DNA of 38,274 nt, taken from positions 1 to 38,274 of the forward strand of contig MGCU01000002.1 of NCBI GenBank assembly GCA_001790525.1. The letters run 5' to 3'. This document shows positions 8,225 through 16,667 of the stretch, in pieces. This DNA is from Candidatus Saccharibacteria bacterium RIFCSPHIGHO2_12_FULL_47_16b (GTDB taxonomy: Bacteria > Patescibacteriota > Saccharimonadia > Saccharimonadales > UBA10212). Made by a program: the position numbers and the translations under genes. Positions within the stretch are counted from its first letter, which is position 1. Every line of letters begins with the position of its first letter. The notes beneath the pieces were generated by a model that saw nothing but the letters and a program-made list of their open reading frames with translations, was not told where the DNA came from and searched no databases.

Positions 8225-8302
8225 TTGATATTCCTTTAATTCTTTTTAGAATTATTTAACTATAAGCAGTTTATATCACAACCATGCCAGGTTTGGCAAT
8301 GA

Positions 8303-8818
8303 TTAGCATGGCTTCCCCTGATCGGGTCCACTATCCAAGCGGCCGTTAACACAGGTTGGGGTTGAACTTGATTGGGTGACTTCTGTGGCTTCACGCAGTA
8401 CAAAGTGGACGATGGCTTGGGCGAGAGCTACGACAATTAATCCGATAATGGCATAGAGGATGGTGTTTTTGGCGGCTGTTATGTTTTCCTGTTTACCAGC
8501 ACTAGCTACGTAGCGGAAGCCGCCAATGATAATCATGATGATGGCGATGATGCCAACGACGGCCGACAAAACATTAAGTATTTTTTTTATGGTGCTGCTT
8601 AATTTACCGGCGGATTCGGCGGAAATATCACTGACTTTCTGGCCTGTTACATCTTGACCGGCTGCGCCAGAAGCACCGCATTGCAGCGCTTCTTGAGGAG
8701 TCAAGTTACCTGCCTTACAGTCAATTTGCGCCGAACTTTGGCTAGGTATTAACAACAGGAATGAAAAGACAAAAACAGCAGCCAAAAATATTCGTAAAAT
8801 AAGTGACTTCATAGCCAT
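8303..8818 (-). CDS. T4SS pilin-like small membrane protein, paralog 3
   Basis: IIMIIIGGFRYVASAGKQENITAAKNTILYAIIGLIVVALAQAIVHFVLRE. Confidence 0.8.
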   Translation of the reverse strand: MAMKSLILRIFLAAVFVFSFLLLIPSQSSAQIDCKAGNLTPQEALQCGASGAAGQDVTGQKVSDISAESAGKLSSTIKKILNVLSAVVGIIAIIMIIIGGFRYVASAGKQENITAAKNTILYAIIGLIVVALAQAIVHFVLREATEVTQSSSTPTCVNGRLDSGPDQGKPC

Positions 8819-8821
8819 AGA

Positions 8822-9382
8822 TTAACCTATTATTCTTGTGTTAACAAAGGTCACGATTAGCCAGGCAAAGGCCACGATAATCATGCCGGTTAAGGCACTA
8901 GTGATAATAGTGCGGGCTTGGCGGGCTCGGGTCGGGCTATCGGTTGCCCGTTGGCCGCCAATACTGCCACCGGCCGTGACAAAGACATAGCCGCCATAGA
9001 CAATCAGAATGGTGCCGCCAACTGCCGCTACCAGGGCAAAAACGTTGGCAACTTGCTGGAGTATACCTTTGGGGCCGGCAATCGGATTCTGGTCGGAAGT
9101 CTTCTGTTCTTCAACCTGCTGGCAGGCCGGGCTGTTTTGAGCCGCGAGGTTCCTGGGATCGCAAGCTTGCTCGAACAGATTTGCCTGGGCATTGGTTTTT
9201 GGTGCAAACATAAATAATGAAATTATAGTTAATAGACAAAGGCCAAAAAGAACTAGCTGTTTTTTAATCTGTTTCAAGTACGGTCCTTGTAAAAAAGGGG
9301 TTTTTAACAGATGTCTTACAAGGACCGTCCTTGAAAATAGCGGGTGTAACATTTTTTTTAATTGTGATAGCCAAGAGGTCAT
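8822..9382 (-). CDS. T4SS pilin-like small membrane protein, paralog 4; true start may be TTG at 9277
   Basis: ILIVYGGYVFVTAGG...ARTIITSALTGMIIVAFAWLIVTFVNTRIIG; N-terminal part of the ORF overlaps a REP pair. Confidence 0.75.
   Translation of the reverse strand: MTSWLSQLKKMLHPLFSRTVLVRHLLKTPFLQGPYLKQIKKQLVLFGLCLLTIISLFMFAPKTNAQANLFEQACDPRNLAAQNSPACQQVEEQKTSDQNPIAGPKGILQQVANVFALVAAVGGTILIVYGGYVFVTAGGSIGGQRATDSPTRARQARTIITSALTGMIIVAFAWLIVTFVNTRIIG
9275..9333. repeat. Second paired REP (BIME-like), 59 bp, inside the 5' part of pilin-like paralog 4
   Basis: CAAGTACGGTCCTTG - TAAAAAAGGGGTTTTTAACAGATGTCTTA - CAAGGACCGTCCTTG; same length and spacer as 7249..7307. Confidence 0.85.
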
Positions 9383-9708
9383 TTGCCCAAGCCGCCGATT
9401 ATTATGTTAACGATAAAAGCCGCCGAAGCCACAATAACCAAGCCGATGACGGCGTAAATTACAGCGTTGCGGTTTTTGGTAATATTTTCCGGATTGTCGC
9501 GGGCAAAAACCAAACGCATGCCGGATAAAACTATCCAGACTACGGCAAAGGCGCCTATGATGGCAAAGGCAATGTTGAGGCCGGTTTGAAGAGTGGTTGA
9601 CTTACAGCCAGTAACGGCTGCGTTTTTTACATCTTCCGTCGTGCAGGTCTTTGGTAACGGGGCTGAATCGACAAGTCCTTGCAGTGCCAAGAAAATATTA
9701 CTCATCAT
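9379..9708 (-). CDS. T4SS pilin-like small membrane protein, paralog 5
   Basis: VVWIVLSGMRLVFARDNPENITKNRNAVIYAVIGLVIVASAAFIVNIIIGG; 4-nt overlaps with neighbours. Confidence 0.75.
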   Translation of the reverse strand: MMSNIFLALQGLVDSAPLPKTCTTEDVKNAAVTGCKSTTLQTGLNIAFAIIGAFAVVWIVLSGMRLVFARDNPENITKNRNAVIYAVIGLVIVASAAFIVNIIIGGLGK

Positions 9709-10145
9709 CGAGCTAAACTCCTACCGATGAATGTTACAAACAAGGTGGCGGTGAAGGCGATGCCAAGACCAATCAGGGCATTATATATAGTCTTACGGGC
9801 AGAAGCGGCTTTTTCCGGGTTGCCTTGGGCGGCAATGTACTGGACGCCGGCTGCCATAATCATGATGACCGCGGCAAAGCCGGCAATTCTAAGCAGCATA
9901 TCAAGTACGGCTAATCCGACTGGGAAAATGCTGGTAGGAAATGTCACATATGGCACGCATTGATTAAGGGCGTCAACTTTGAAAGTGTTCATATACTGCC
10001 ACCAATGCGGTAGGAAGATGAAGGTGTTCTCATTAAGCTTGGTAAGTTGGTCTGCCGTACAAGCTCCGCCGGGTTTGCCAGCAGGTATAGTAGCGGCGAA
10101 GAACAAAATCTTATCAATATATAAATAAAGCGCGCTATACATCAT
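9705..10145 (-). CDS. T4SS pilin-like small membrane protein, paralog 6
   Basis: AAVIMIMAAGVQYIAAQGNPEKAASARKTIYNALIGLGIAFTATLFVTFIG. Confidence 0.75.
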   Translation of the reverse strand: MMYSALYLYIDKILFFAATIPAGKPGGACTADQLTKLNENTFIFLPHWWQYMNTFKVDALNQCVPYVTFPTSIFPVGLAVLDMLLRIAGFAAVIMIMAAGVQYIAAQGNPEKAASARKTIYNALIGLGIAFTATLFVTFIGRSLAR

Positions 10146-10657
10146 GGTGTTGTCTTTGCACTACTAAATATACCGCCGGGAATTATCCATTGCAGGAATG
10201 AGAAAATCAAAAGAAAAACAATTAAGGCAATCAGGGCGTTGACGATGCGCTTTTTGGCGGCGGCAACGGCCTCGGCTTTATCACCAGCCATGGAATATTG
10301 AATGCCGCCGAGAATCAGCACACCAGTGATAACCACGGCCACCAGCCCGCTCAAGAATTTAACTATGGTGTCTATGTCTTTGACGATTGGGTTATCATTG
10401 AGATCGACTTTGGCGTTAATTAGGCATTTTTTGAAATTTTCTTGGCCAGGTTTTGAAGAGCGGTCTATACCCAAGCATTCCTTGGGTGTTTCTGCCTCGC
10501 ATTGATCTATTTTCCGTTGTGATTCCTTTGGGGACTTATCATTAACAAATATCTGACAAGCTGGAGAGACCGCCGAAACAGGCTCCGGCGCCAGAACGGC
10601 GTTTAGGCTGAGAATTAAAAACGGCAGCAACAGGAGTGTTTTTATTTTTTGAGACAT
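10142..10657 (-). CDS. T4SS pilin-like small membrane protein, paralog 7
   Basis: Start at MSQKIKTLLLLPFLILSLNAVLA; GVLILGGIQYSMAGDKAEAVAAAKKRIVNALIALIVFLLIFSFLQWIIPGG. Confidence 0.75.
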   Translation of the reverse strand: MSQKIKTLLLLPFLILSLNAVLAPEPVSAVSPACQIFVNDKSPKESQRKIDQCEAETPKECLGIDRSSKPGQENFKKCLINAKVDLNDNPIVKDIDTIVKFLSGLVAVVITGVLILGGIQYSMAGDKAEAVAAAKKRIVNALIALIVFLLIFSFLQWIIPGGIFSSAKTTP

Positions 10658-10696
10658 TTTTGAACCTGATAACAGCTTAACCAGAAAATAGCGCTT

Positions 10697-11179
10697 TAGC
10701 AAGCTAGTAGCAAACAGCAACTAGTTTAAGGAGTTTATTTTTCGGCTATTAATTCGGACTCGCTTGATGAAGCCACTGAGCATCTTTGCTATCTCTTCTA
10801 ACTTGCCGATCAACCTATCATGAGTACTCAAGCTAATATATTTGAGGTCTACCGCCGTCATTAACATCGACTCAACTTCCGCCGTAGAGCCGCGGGCAAT
10901 TATAAGGAAATGTAAAAATGCTTTATCGCTCCGTCGGCCGTAACCTTCTGCAATATTATTCATTATAGAAAGACTTGCCCGCTGAATTTGATCCTTAAAG
11001 GCATAATCAGCGCAGGCAGAAAACGAATCATAGATATCAAGATTTAGCTCTCGGGCTTTTTGCCAAATTAGCAGTTCTTTAAACGACTGAACAGCCATAG
11101 TGGCAGTCTACGCTGGTTAAAGAAAGATGTTAATTTCTTATGTTTATTGTGCTATCTGCTAATTGCTATCTGCTAATTA
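10697..11179. repeat. Inverted heptad arms enclosing S23-type gene copy 2
   Basis: Left TAGCAAG CTAGTAG CAAACAG CAACTAG (10697..10724); right CTATCTG CTAATTG CTATCTG CTAATTA (11152..11179). Confidence 0.75.
10721..11098 (-). CDS. Four-helix-bundle (S23-type) protein, copy 2
   Basis: VQSFKELLIWQKARELNLDIYDSFSACADYAFKDQIQRASLSIMNNIAEGYGRRSDKAFLHFLIIARGSTAEVESML. Confidence 0.92.
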   Translation of the reverse strand: MAVQSFKELLIWQKARELNLDIYDSFSACADYAFKDQIQRASLSIMNNIAEGYGRRSDKAFLHFLIIARGSTAEVESMLMTAVDLKYISLSTHDRLIGKLEEIAKMLSGFIKRVRINSRKINSLN

Positions 11180-11240
11180 TTGCTTTTATCTGTTGATTAC
11201 CTTGTAAATATGATATAGTCATAAACGAAAATTCACTAAA

Positions 11241-14200
11241 ATGAAAAACCTTAAAAAAATAGCTGCCGGACTATTTGTACTCCTGTTTGCAGCTTTATTC
11301 TGGCTGATCTTCCCGCAAAAATCTTTGGCTGTCTCTGTTGACAATGATGGTTTTCTGGAACCTGCAGCCACATATACGGTCGAGTCAGTGGTTGACGGCG
11401 AGCCCGAAACGGTTTCGGCTGTAATTGGTGGCGAAACTTATCTTTTTGTCGATAGAGACCCCACCGACGATACTCATAATCTAAAGTACTACGGCGATGG
11501 TCTTATTTGCAACATGGACCCAAAAATATCGGGGGTTAAGAATTCGAAAGAGGGTATCAACCATACTGGCAATTCTCAGTCATTAGCCAATGGCACCTCC
11601 ACAGGTTGGCCGGCAACTATAACGCTTAGCTATAGCGGTGACACAGATAAAGACTGCAGTGAAGGAGCCGCACAGAAATTTCTTCCAGAAACTAATATAA
11701 CTTTTTATAGTAATAGTCCTGAAACTAATGTTGGTAGTACAGACCAGGGGCAGTTGGCAGGTGCGGACGACAAAACATTGGCCCAGTTGCTGGCCGAGGG
11801 CGGCAGTGGGGATCCTTCGGCCTGTGCGGCCAATAGCAATACAACTCTGGAGTGGATTTTGTGTCCGATAATTAACGCTATTAGTAAATTCACCGACCAG
11901 ATGAATAATTTTGTTGAAGGTCAATTACATTTTAGAGTCGGACAACTTCTGCCTAACGACGGCCAAGTCAATAAAGCTTGGACAATTATCAAAAACATCG
12001 TTGCCGGACTTGTCGTAATCCTAATGTTAGTAATGGTCATATCCCAAGCCGTGGGTGGGCAATTCTTTGACGCTTACACCGTTAAGAAAATGCTGCCGCG
12101 ACTGGTGATTGCGGTGATTGCTATGCAATTCTCTTGGGTGATTGGGAAATGGATGATTGGAATTGCTAATGATTTGGGTGAGGGACTGAAGCAGATAATG
12201 CTGGCGCCGTTTGGCGGCGGAGGTAATATGGATCTGCCAAGCATCATGCATCACCTGAATGGCGCTTACCCAGCGATAACCGGTGGCGCTGCCGTGTTCG
12301 GTGTATTTTTACTTCTGATAATTGCATTTAAAGATTTTATTCTGCCAGCTCTTATTTTCATTGCAGTGGCTGTCGGTAGCGCTCTACTTATTGCCTTAGC
12401 CACTTTGGTTTTTAGAAACATTCTGATTGTTATGGCGGTTATTTTTGCACCTTTGGCATTACTACTCTGGGCGACGCCTGGTCAAACCATGCAGGGTTAT
12501 TGGAAAAAATACGCCGATAATTTCGCCAAGCTGCTGCTGTTTTTCCCATTGGTAATTGCCTTAATTTATACGGGTCGGATTGCCGCTTGGCTGGCCGGCG
12601 GTTTTGGCGCTCCCAGCCTAATTGAATACCTCATCGTCTTAGTGGCTTTCTTTGGACCATACTTCTTTTTACCAAAAACCTTCAAATGGGGTGGCCAACT
12701 ACTTGGTGCCATTAATCAGGGCATAAACCAAAACAAATTAGTCAATATGGGCAAACAGTGGGGCTTTGGCCTTGCTAAAGATCACTTGGCTGATGCGCGT
12801 GGCAACCGTGCCCGTAAATATACCGATTCTGAGCAAAAGGGCGCTCGTTTCAATACATACAGCCTATTTGGCAGGGGGATTAGTAAAGTTCCTGGCGTTC
12901 GCAGAGCCTTCATGGATAAAAACGGCTTGGGTAGACGCCTGCCTTTCAATGAGACTCAACGAAACATGCTGGGCTCGGGCATGCTTTTTCAGAGCCAGAT
13001 CAACCGGCGGAAAGCCGCCCGGCTTGGTAAAGAATATAAGGACTCTGTCGATGCCGCTAACGAAGAGCTGGCTAAGCGGAAGGCTGAAACAGCCCGCAAA
13101 CCAGGTCAAATGGCGGGATGGACAGTTCAGCGTGGTGCCAACGGCGAGATGCTATTCAAGGCTTTCTCGAGAGACAAAACAAAGAGACCCGGCTGGTCGG
13201 CCGCTTTTGCCGCGGCAAGACGGGATTTATTTAGTGGTGACACGCGCCGGGCTGATAGAGCCGCCCAATGGTTTCAAACCCATCCTGAATTTGGTATTCA
13301 TTCGAACAATTTGATCCCGCTTGATGTTAACAACAAGATGTGGAAGGATCTGAAAGCCTTCGAAAGAGCCGAGGGCCTTAGCGGCACCCCCTACAATGCC
13401 AATGATCTTTCTAAGAAAGATGGGGATCTGCACACTGAACTGGCAGGTCTTGCCAATAAGCACCGAAACGGCCAACTAACTGACCCGGCGGAGGTGTCTA
13501 GGTTTAAACAGCTTAATTACCTTATGAACTTAAGGGCGGGCGAACATAAGCCATTCGATAAAGCTGAGATAAAACGCATGAAAGAAGACCTTAAATTCAT
13601 TCAGGATACTGACCCGAACGGCGCTTATTACAATGACGATGTTACTGGCGGTAAAGATGAAGGCGGGCTGGCTTACGTCCGCATGGCCCAGCTATTACCG
13701 ACGCAATTAAAGGCGACTTCTTTGCCTGAGGTTCAGCAAGCCATGGCCAATATGTATTACGAGAATATGCCGAACGTCATGGCCAGACTGCAGGAAAATG
13801 AAGGCTGGCAGCTTATGGAAAATGACTTTGATGAAGTAGTAGCCAAGGCTCGGGTGGCTGTGGCAAATCCTAGATCCAAGGAAGCCGCGTACTTTAAGCA
13901 GAAAGGCATCGATCCCGGCGATATCGATAAAATGGTAAGCACCGGCCTCTTCTATAACGCCACTGATATGCACCGCTACGCTGGCACCGACCACAGTAGT
14001 TACGGCCGCTGGGCCAACCAAAATGAATCAACTTTGGATCAGAAAGCCGCTGATGATGGGAGGGCTCTCGACAAATTGCAATGGGGTTACCAGGAAAAAG
14101 ACAATCTCGGCGGAGATACATTACTACCTGGTTTGTCCGACTTTACGACAATGACCGAGGGTATCATTGAACGTCAAGATCCCACACTTACACAGATAAT

Positions 14201-15554
14201 GACGAATCTTTCCCAGACACCAAGCACCAGAGATAATTTCCAGAAATGGCTAGGGCAGGCTGTTCCTACGACCAGGCATATCGCCGCAATGTGGGAAGAC
14301 ATAAAAAAACCCGGCCACGAGCAATTCAAGGGCCAGGCTGTTAACAATATTCGTAAGATTTTAAAAAAGGGTTATGATCTGGGCATACCGACCAGCAACG
14401 GGCGGCCTAACTACGATAGGGACATTAAAATTCTGGAACTCTTACCGACATTCCGGCACTATTATCCGCAGATGACGGCTGAGGGTGCCCGCTTTGTTTA
14501 CGATCAAGCGATTGATCGTGATGGCGCGCTAAGGGAACAGCAGGACCTGGCCGCACACCCTGAATGGCAAGTTCCGGATTTACCACCGGACTTGATAGCC
14601 GAACATCCTGATCTACAAAGATATGTGTACGCCACACCCCAACAAGAAGCGATAAGCAATGAAGCTCAATCAATGATTCGGAGAATACAGACAGGAAACA
14701 TTCCGTTATCAGAAATCACGGTAAGGAATGAGGAATTAAAGGCGAGGGCCCTCGCCGAGATACCGACCGCCCCGATAGCGCCTCCAGCTCCTACGCCAAC
14801 TCGAGAAACACCACGGTGGCAAATGGCGCAACAAGTTCTGAACTCTATGACACCAGGCCGCCCGCTTCTAAATCGAGTCCAGCAAACTGCGGTACAGCGA
14901 GCTCACGAGATTGGTAGCGGTGAAGTTGGCCGTGACGGTACTGCCGCGAGGGTCGGCAACTATACTCGAGAACAATTGCGACGAAAGGCTGAAACTCTTT
15001 CCAATGCTGGGTTTATTCCGGCGGAGCGGAGACTTCTGATGGAAGAAGGCATTGTTGGCGAAGCGGCGGCCCCAGCAGAGCCGGCCCCGGCACCAGCTGA
15101 GCCGACCGAAATTAGGATAGACCATTCAGCTGCATCCGCCGCCTTAGCTGCTGTCAGAGCGACAGCACCGGCCCCGGCGCCAATGCCGCTGCCGATGCCA
15201 GCAGCGGCACCCGTCAACATAGCTCCCGCTCCTATACTACCGCCGCAGAATTTCACTAAAGTCATCCAAGTTATCAAGGAGCCCGGCGTAATTACACCAC
15301 GGGCGGCGCCTGTCAAAGCCACCCCGCAGAATGAGATGAAAATACCACACGACCAAGGACAATCCAGTGACCGGCCGGGGTCGGAAGCAACTAGAAAATT
15401 GTGGCAAGATCAAGCCGATGCCAATTTGATCTATGGCATTAAAAAAGCTCTGGAGCCTTTTGCCCAAGCCTCAGAAGCCCAAGGTAAAAAAGTGGATACA
15501 GGGGAAATTGCCCGCCGGATTGTCAGAAATCAAGGTAATAATCCAAGACGCTAA
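11241..15554 (+). CDS. Large VirB6/TrbL-like polytopic membrane protein with long soluble C-terminal region
   Basis: 1437 aa; signal peptide; multi-TM core IKNIVAGLVVILMLVMVISQ...LVIAVIAMQFSWVIGKWMIGIANDLGEGLKQ...; followed by PrgI and VirB4-type genes. Confidence 0.7.
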   Translation: MKNLKKIAAGLFVLLFAALFWLIFPQKSLAVSVDNDGFLEPAATYTVESVVDGEPETVSAVIGGETYLFVDRDPTDDTHNLKYYGDGLICNMDPKISGVKNSKEGINHTGNSQSLANGTSTGWPATITLSYSGDTDKDCSEGAAQKFLPETNITFYSNSPETNVGSTDQGQLAGADDKTLAQLLAEGGSGDPSACAANSNTTLEWILCPIINAISKFTDQMNNFVEGQLHFRVGQLLPNDGQVNKAWTIIKNIVAGLVVILMLVMVISQAVGGQFFDAYTVKKMLPRLVIAVIAMQFSWVIGKWMIGIANDLGEGLKQIMLAPFGGGGNMDLPSIMHHLNGAYPAITGGAAVFGVFLLLIIAFKDFILPALIFIAVAVGSALLIALATLVFRNILIVMAVIFAPLALLLWATPGQTMQGYWKKYADNFAKLLLFFPLVIALIYTGRIAAWLAGGFGAPSLIEYLIVLVAFFGPYFFLPKTFKWGGQLLGAINQGINQNKLVNMGKQWGFGLAKDHLADARGNRARKYTDSEQKGARFNTYSLFGRGISKVPGVRRAFMDKNGLGRRLPFNETQRNMLGSGMLFQSQINRRKAARLGKEYKDSVDAANEELAKRKAETARKPGQMAGWTVQRGANGEMLFKAFSRDKTKRPGWSAAFAAARRDLFSGDTRRADRAAQWFQTHPEFGIHSNNLIPLDVNNKMWKDLKAFERAEGLSGTPYNANDLSKKDGDLHTELAGLANKHRNGQLTDPAEVSRFKQLNYLMNLRAGEHKPFDKAEIKRMKEDLKFIQDTDPNGAYYNDDVTGGKDEGGLAYVRMAQLLPTQLKATSLPEVQQAMANMYYENMPNVMARLQENEGWQLMENDFDEVVAKARVAVANPRSKEAAYFKQKGIDPGDIDKMVSTGLFYNATDMHRYAGTDHSSYGRWANQNESTLDQKAADDGRALDKLQWGYQEKDNLGGDTLLPGLSDFTTMTEGIIERQDPTLTQIMTNLSQTPSTRDNFQKWLGQAVPTTRHIAAMWEDIKKPGHEQFKGQAVNNIRKILKKGYDLGIPTSNGRPNYDRDIKILELLPTFRHYYPQMTAEGARFVYDQAIDRDGALREQQDLAAHPEWQVPDLPPDLIAEHPDLQRYVYATPQQEAISNEAQSMIRRIQTGNIPLSEITVRNEELKARALAEIPTAPIAPPAPTPTRETPRWQMAQQVLNSMTPGRPLLNRVQQTAVQRAHEIGSGEVGRDGTAARVGNYTREQLRRKAETLSNAGFIPAERRLLMEEGIVGEAAAPAEPAPAPAEPTEIRIDHSAASAALAAVRATAPAPAPMPLPMPAAAPVNIAPAPILPPQNFTKVIQVIKEPGVITPRAAPVKATPQNEMKIPHDQGQSSDRPGSEATRKLWQDQADANLIYGIKKALEPFAQASEAQGKKVDTGEIARRIVRNQGNNPRR

Positions 15555-15600
15555 TGACTAGATTGCAATCAAAACTTAATTACCAGATACTTTAAAGCAG

Positions 15601-16539
15601 ATGGCAGTATATAAAGTTTTGCAGGATGTGGAGGCCGAGGACAAGCTAGTCGGGCCGCTGACGCTCAAAGGCTTTATTTATGCGGTGGCGGCTGGGCTGT
15701 TGGCCTTTATTAATTTTAAGTTACTAATAACTGGTGGGACGATTAAATGGCTGTTTATTCTGCTGTTTTTGCCGCTGATGGTCTTGTTTGGCGTGTTGGC
15801 TTCGCCACTCGGCCGGCAGCAGCCAACCGAAGTCTGGCTGCTGGCCCGAATTAAGTTTATGTTTAAACCGCGCCGACGCTTATGGGATCAAACCGGCATC
15901 AGTAAATTGGTAACCATTACCGCCCCGCCCAAAATAGAGCAACCACACACTAAAGGCCTAAGCGAAACCGAGGTAAAAAGCCGTTTGCAAACTTTGGCCA
16001 TTACTTTGGACAGCCGCGGCTGGGCCATCAAAAACCTGTCGTTACCGCTAGTTCGGGAGGATACGGACAGGTTAATTGCTCCGACCACCACTTCATCAGT
16101 TGCCGAAACGGTAGATATTGATCCGGCCGATGACATCTTGGATGAAAAAAACAATCCGACCGCCCAGAACTTTGTAGCTCTGATGGAGGAAGCCGACGCC
16201 GCTCGAAAGTTGAGCGTTGCCAATGAACTAACTCAAGCTAAACAGATAGTTGCCAACCCCGCCCCTTCTCAAAAAGAGCGGGGCGCGAGGCCTCCGGCAC
16301 AAGAGGTGACCCCGCAGCAAAAACTTGGGGCTCCGCAATCCGATTACCGACTGCTTCGCCCAAGTTTTGCAACGGGGCAGGTAGGCCAATCCCAGATGAC
16401 AGATAAAAACAGAGCTGATAAACTGGAGCTAGCCCAAAGCGGTAGTGCTTTTAGCGTGGCGACGGTTGCTAAATTAGCTAACCGAACGAGTATTCAGCAA
16501 CTTGGTCCGAACGAGGTGCTGATCTCGCTCCACGCTTAG
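15601..16539 (+). CDS. PrgI-family T4SS membrane protein with C-terminal extension
   Basis: YKVLQDVEAEDKLVGPLTLKGFIYAVAAGLLAFINFKLL...LPLMVLFGVLASPLGRQQPTEVWLLARIKFMFKPRRRLWDQTG. Confidence 0.8.
   Translation: MAVYKVLQDVEAEDKLVGPLTLKGFIYAVAAGLLAFINFKLLITGGTIKWLFILLFLPLMVLFGVLASPLGRQQPTEVWLLARIKFMFKPRRRLWDQTGISKLVTITAPPKIEQPHTKGLSETEVKSRLQTLAITLDSRGWAIKNLSLPLVREDTDRLIAPTTTSSVAETVDIDPADDILDEKNNPTAQNFVALMEEADAARKLSVANELTQAKQIVANPAPSQKERGARPPAQEVTPQQKLGAPQSDYRLLRPSFATGQVGQSQMTDKNRADKLELAQSGSAFSVATVAKLANRTSIQQLGPNEVLISLHA
16310..16377 (+). repeat. 68-bp palindromic protein-coding repeat, copy A (inside PrgI-like gene)
   Basis: CCCCGCAGCAAAAACTTGGGGCTCCGCAATCCGATTACCGACTGCTTCGCCCAAGTTTTGCAACGGGG; 56/68 identical to the reverse complement of 34215..34282. 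Confidence 0.9.
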
Positions 16540-16602
16540 AGCTACTGGCCTGCCGAAATTTCAAAGAAATTTTTGCGGACAAGGGAAAAAATGAAATCTA
16601 AG

Positions 16603-16652
16603 CAAATAGAAATTAGAAAACAGGAATTAGCAAATGTCCTAGTTCCTAGTTG
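16603..16652. repeat. ORF-less inverted heptad block before VirB4-N-like gene
   Basis: CAAATAG AAATTAG AAAACAG GAATTAG - CAAATGTC - CTAGTTC CTAGTTG. Confidence 0.75.
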
Positions 16653-16667
16653 GACCGGAGGTCGCCT

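Noticed and set aside
12766-15467. Multiple 60-180 aa ORFs antisense or out of frame inside the virB6-like gene
   Set aside because: No homology-like motifs, overlap a long coherent coding frame.
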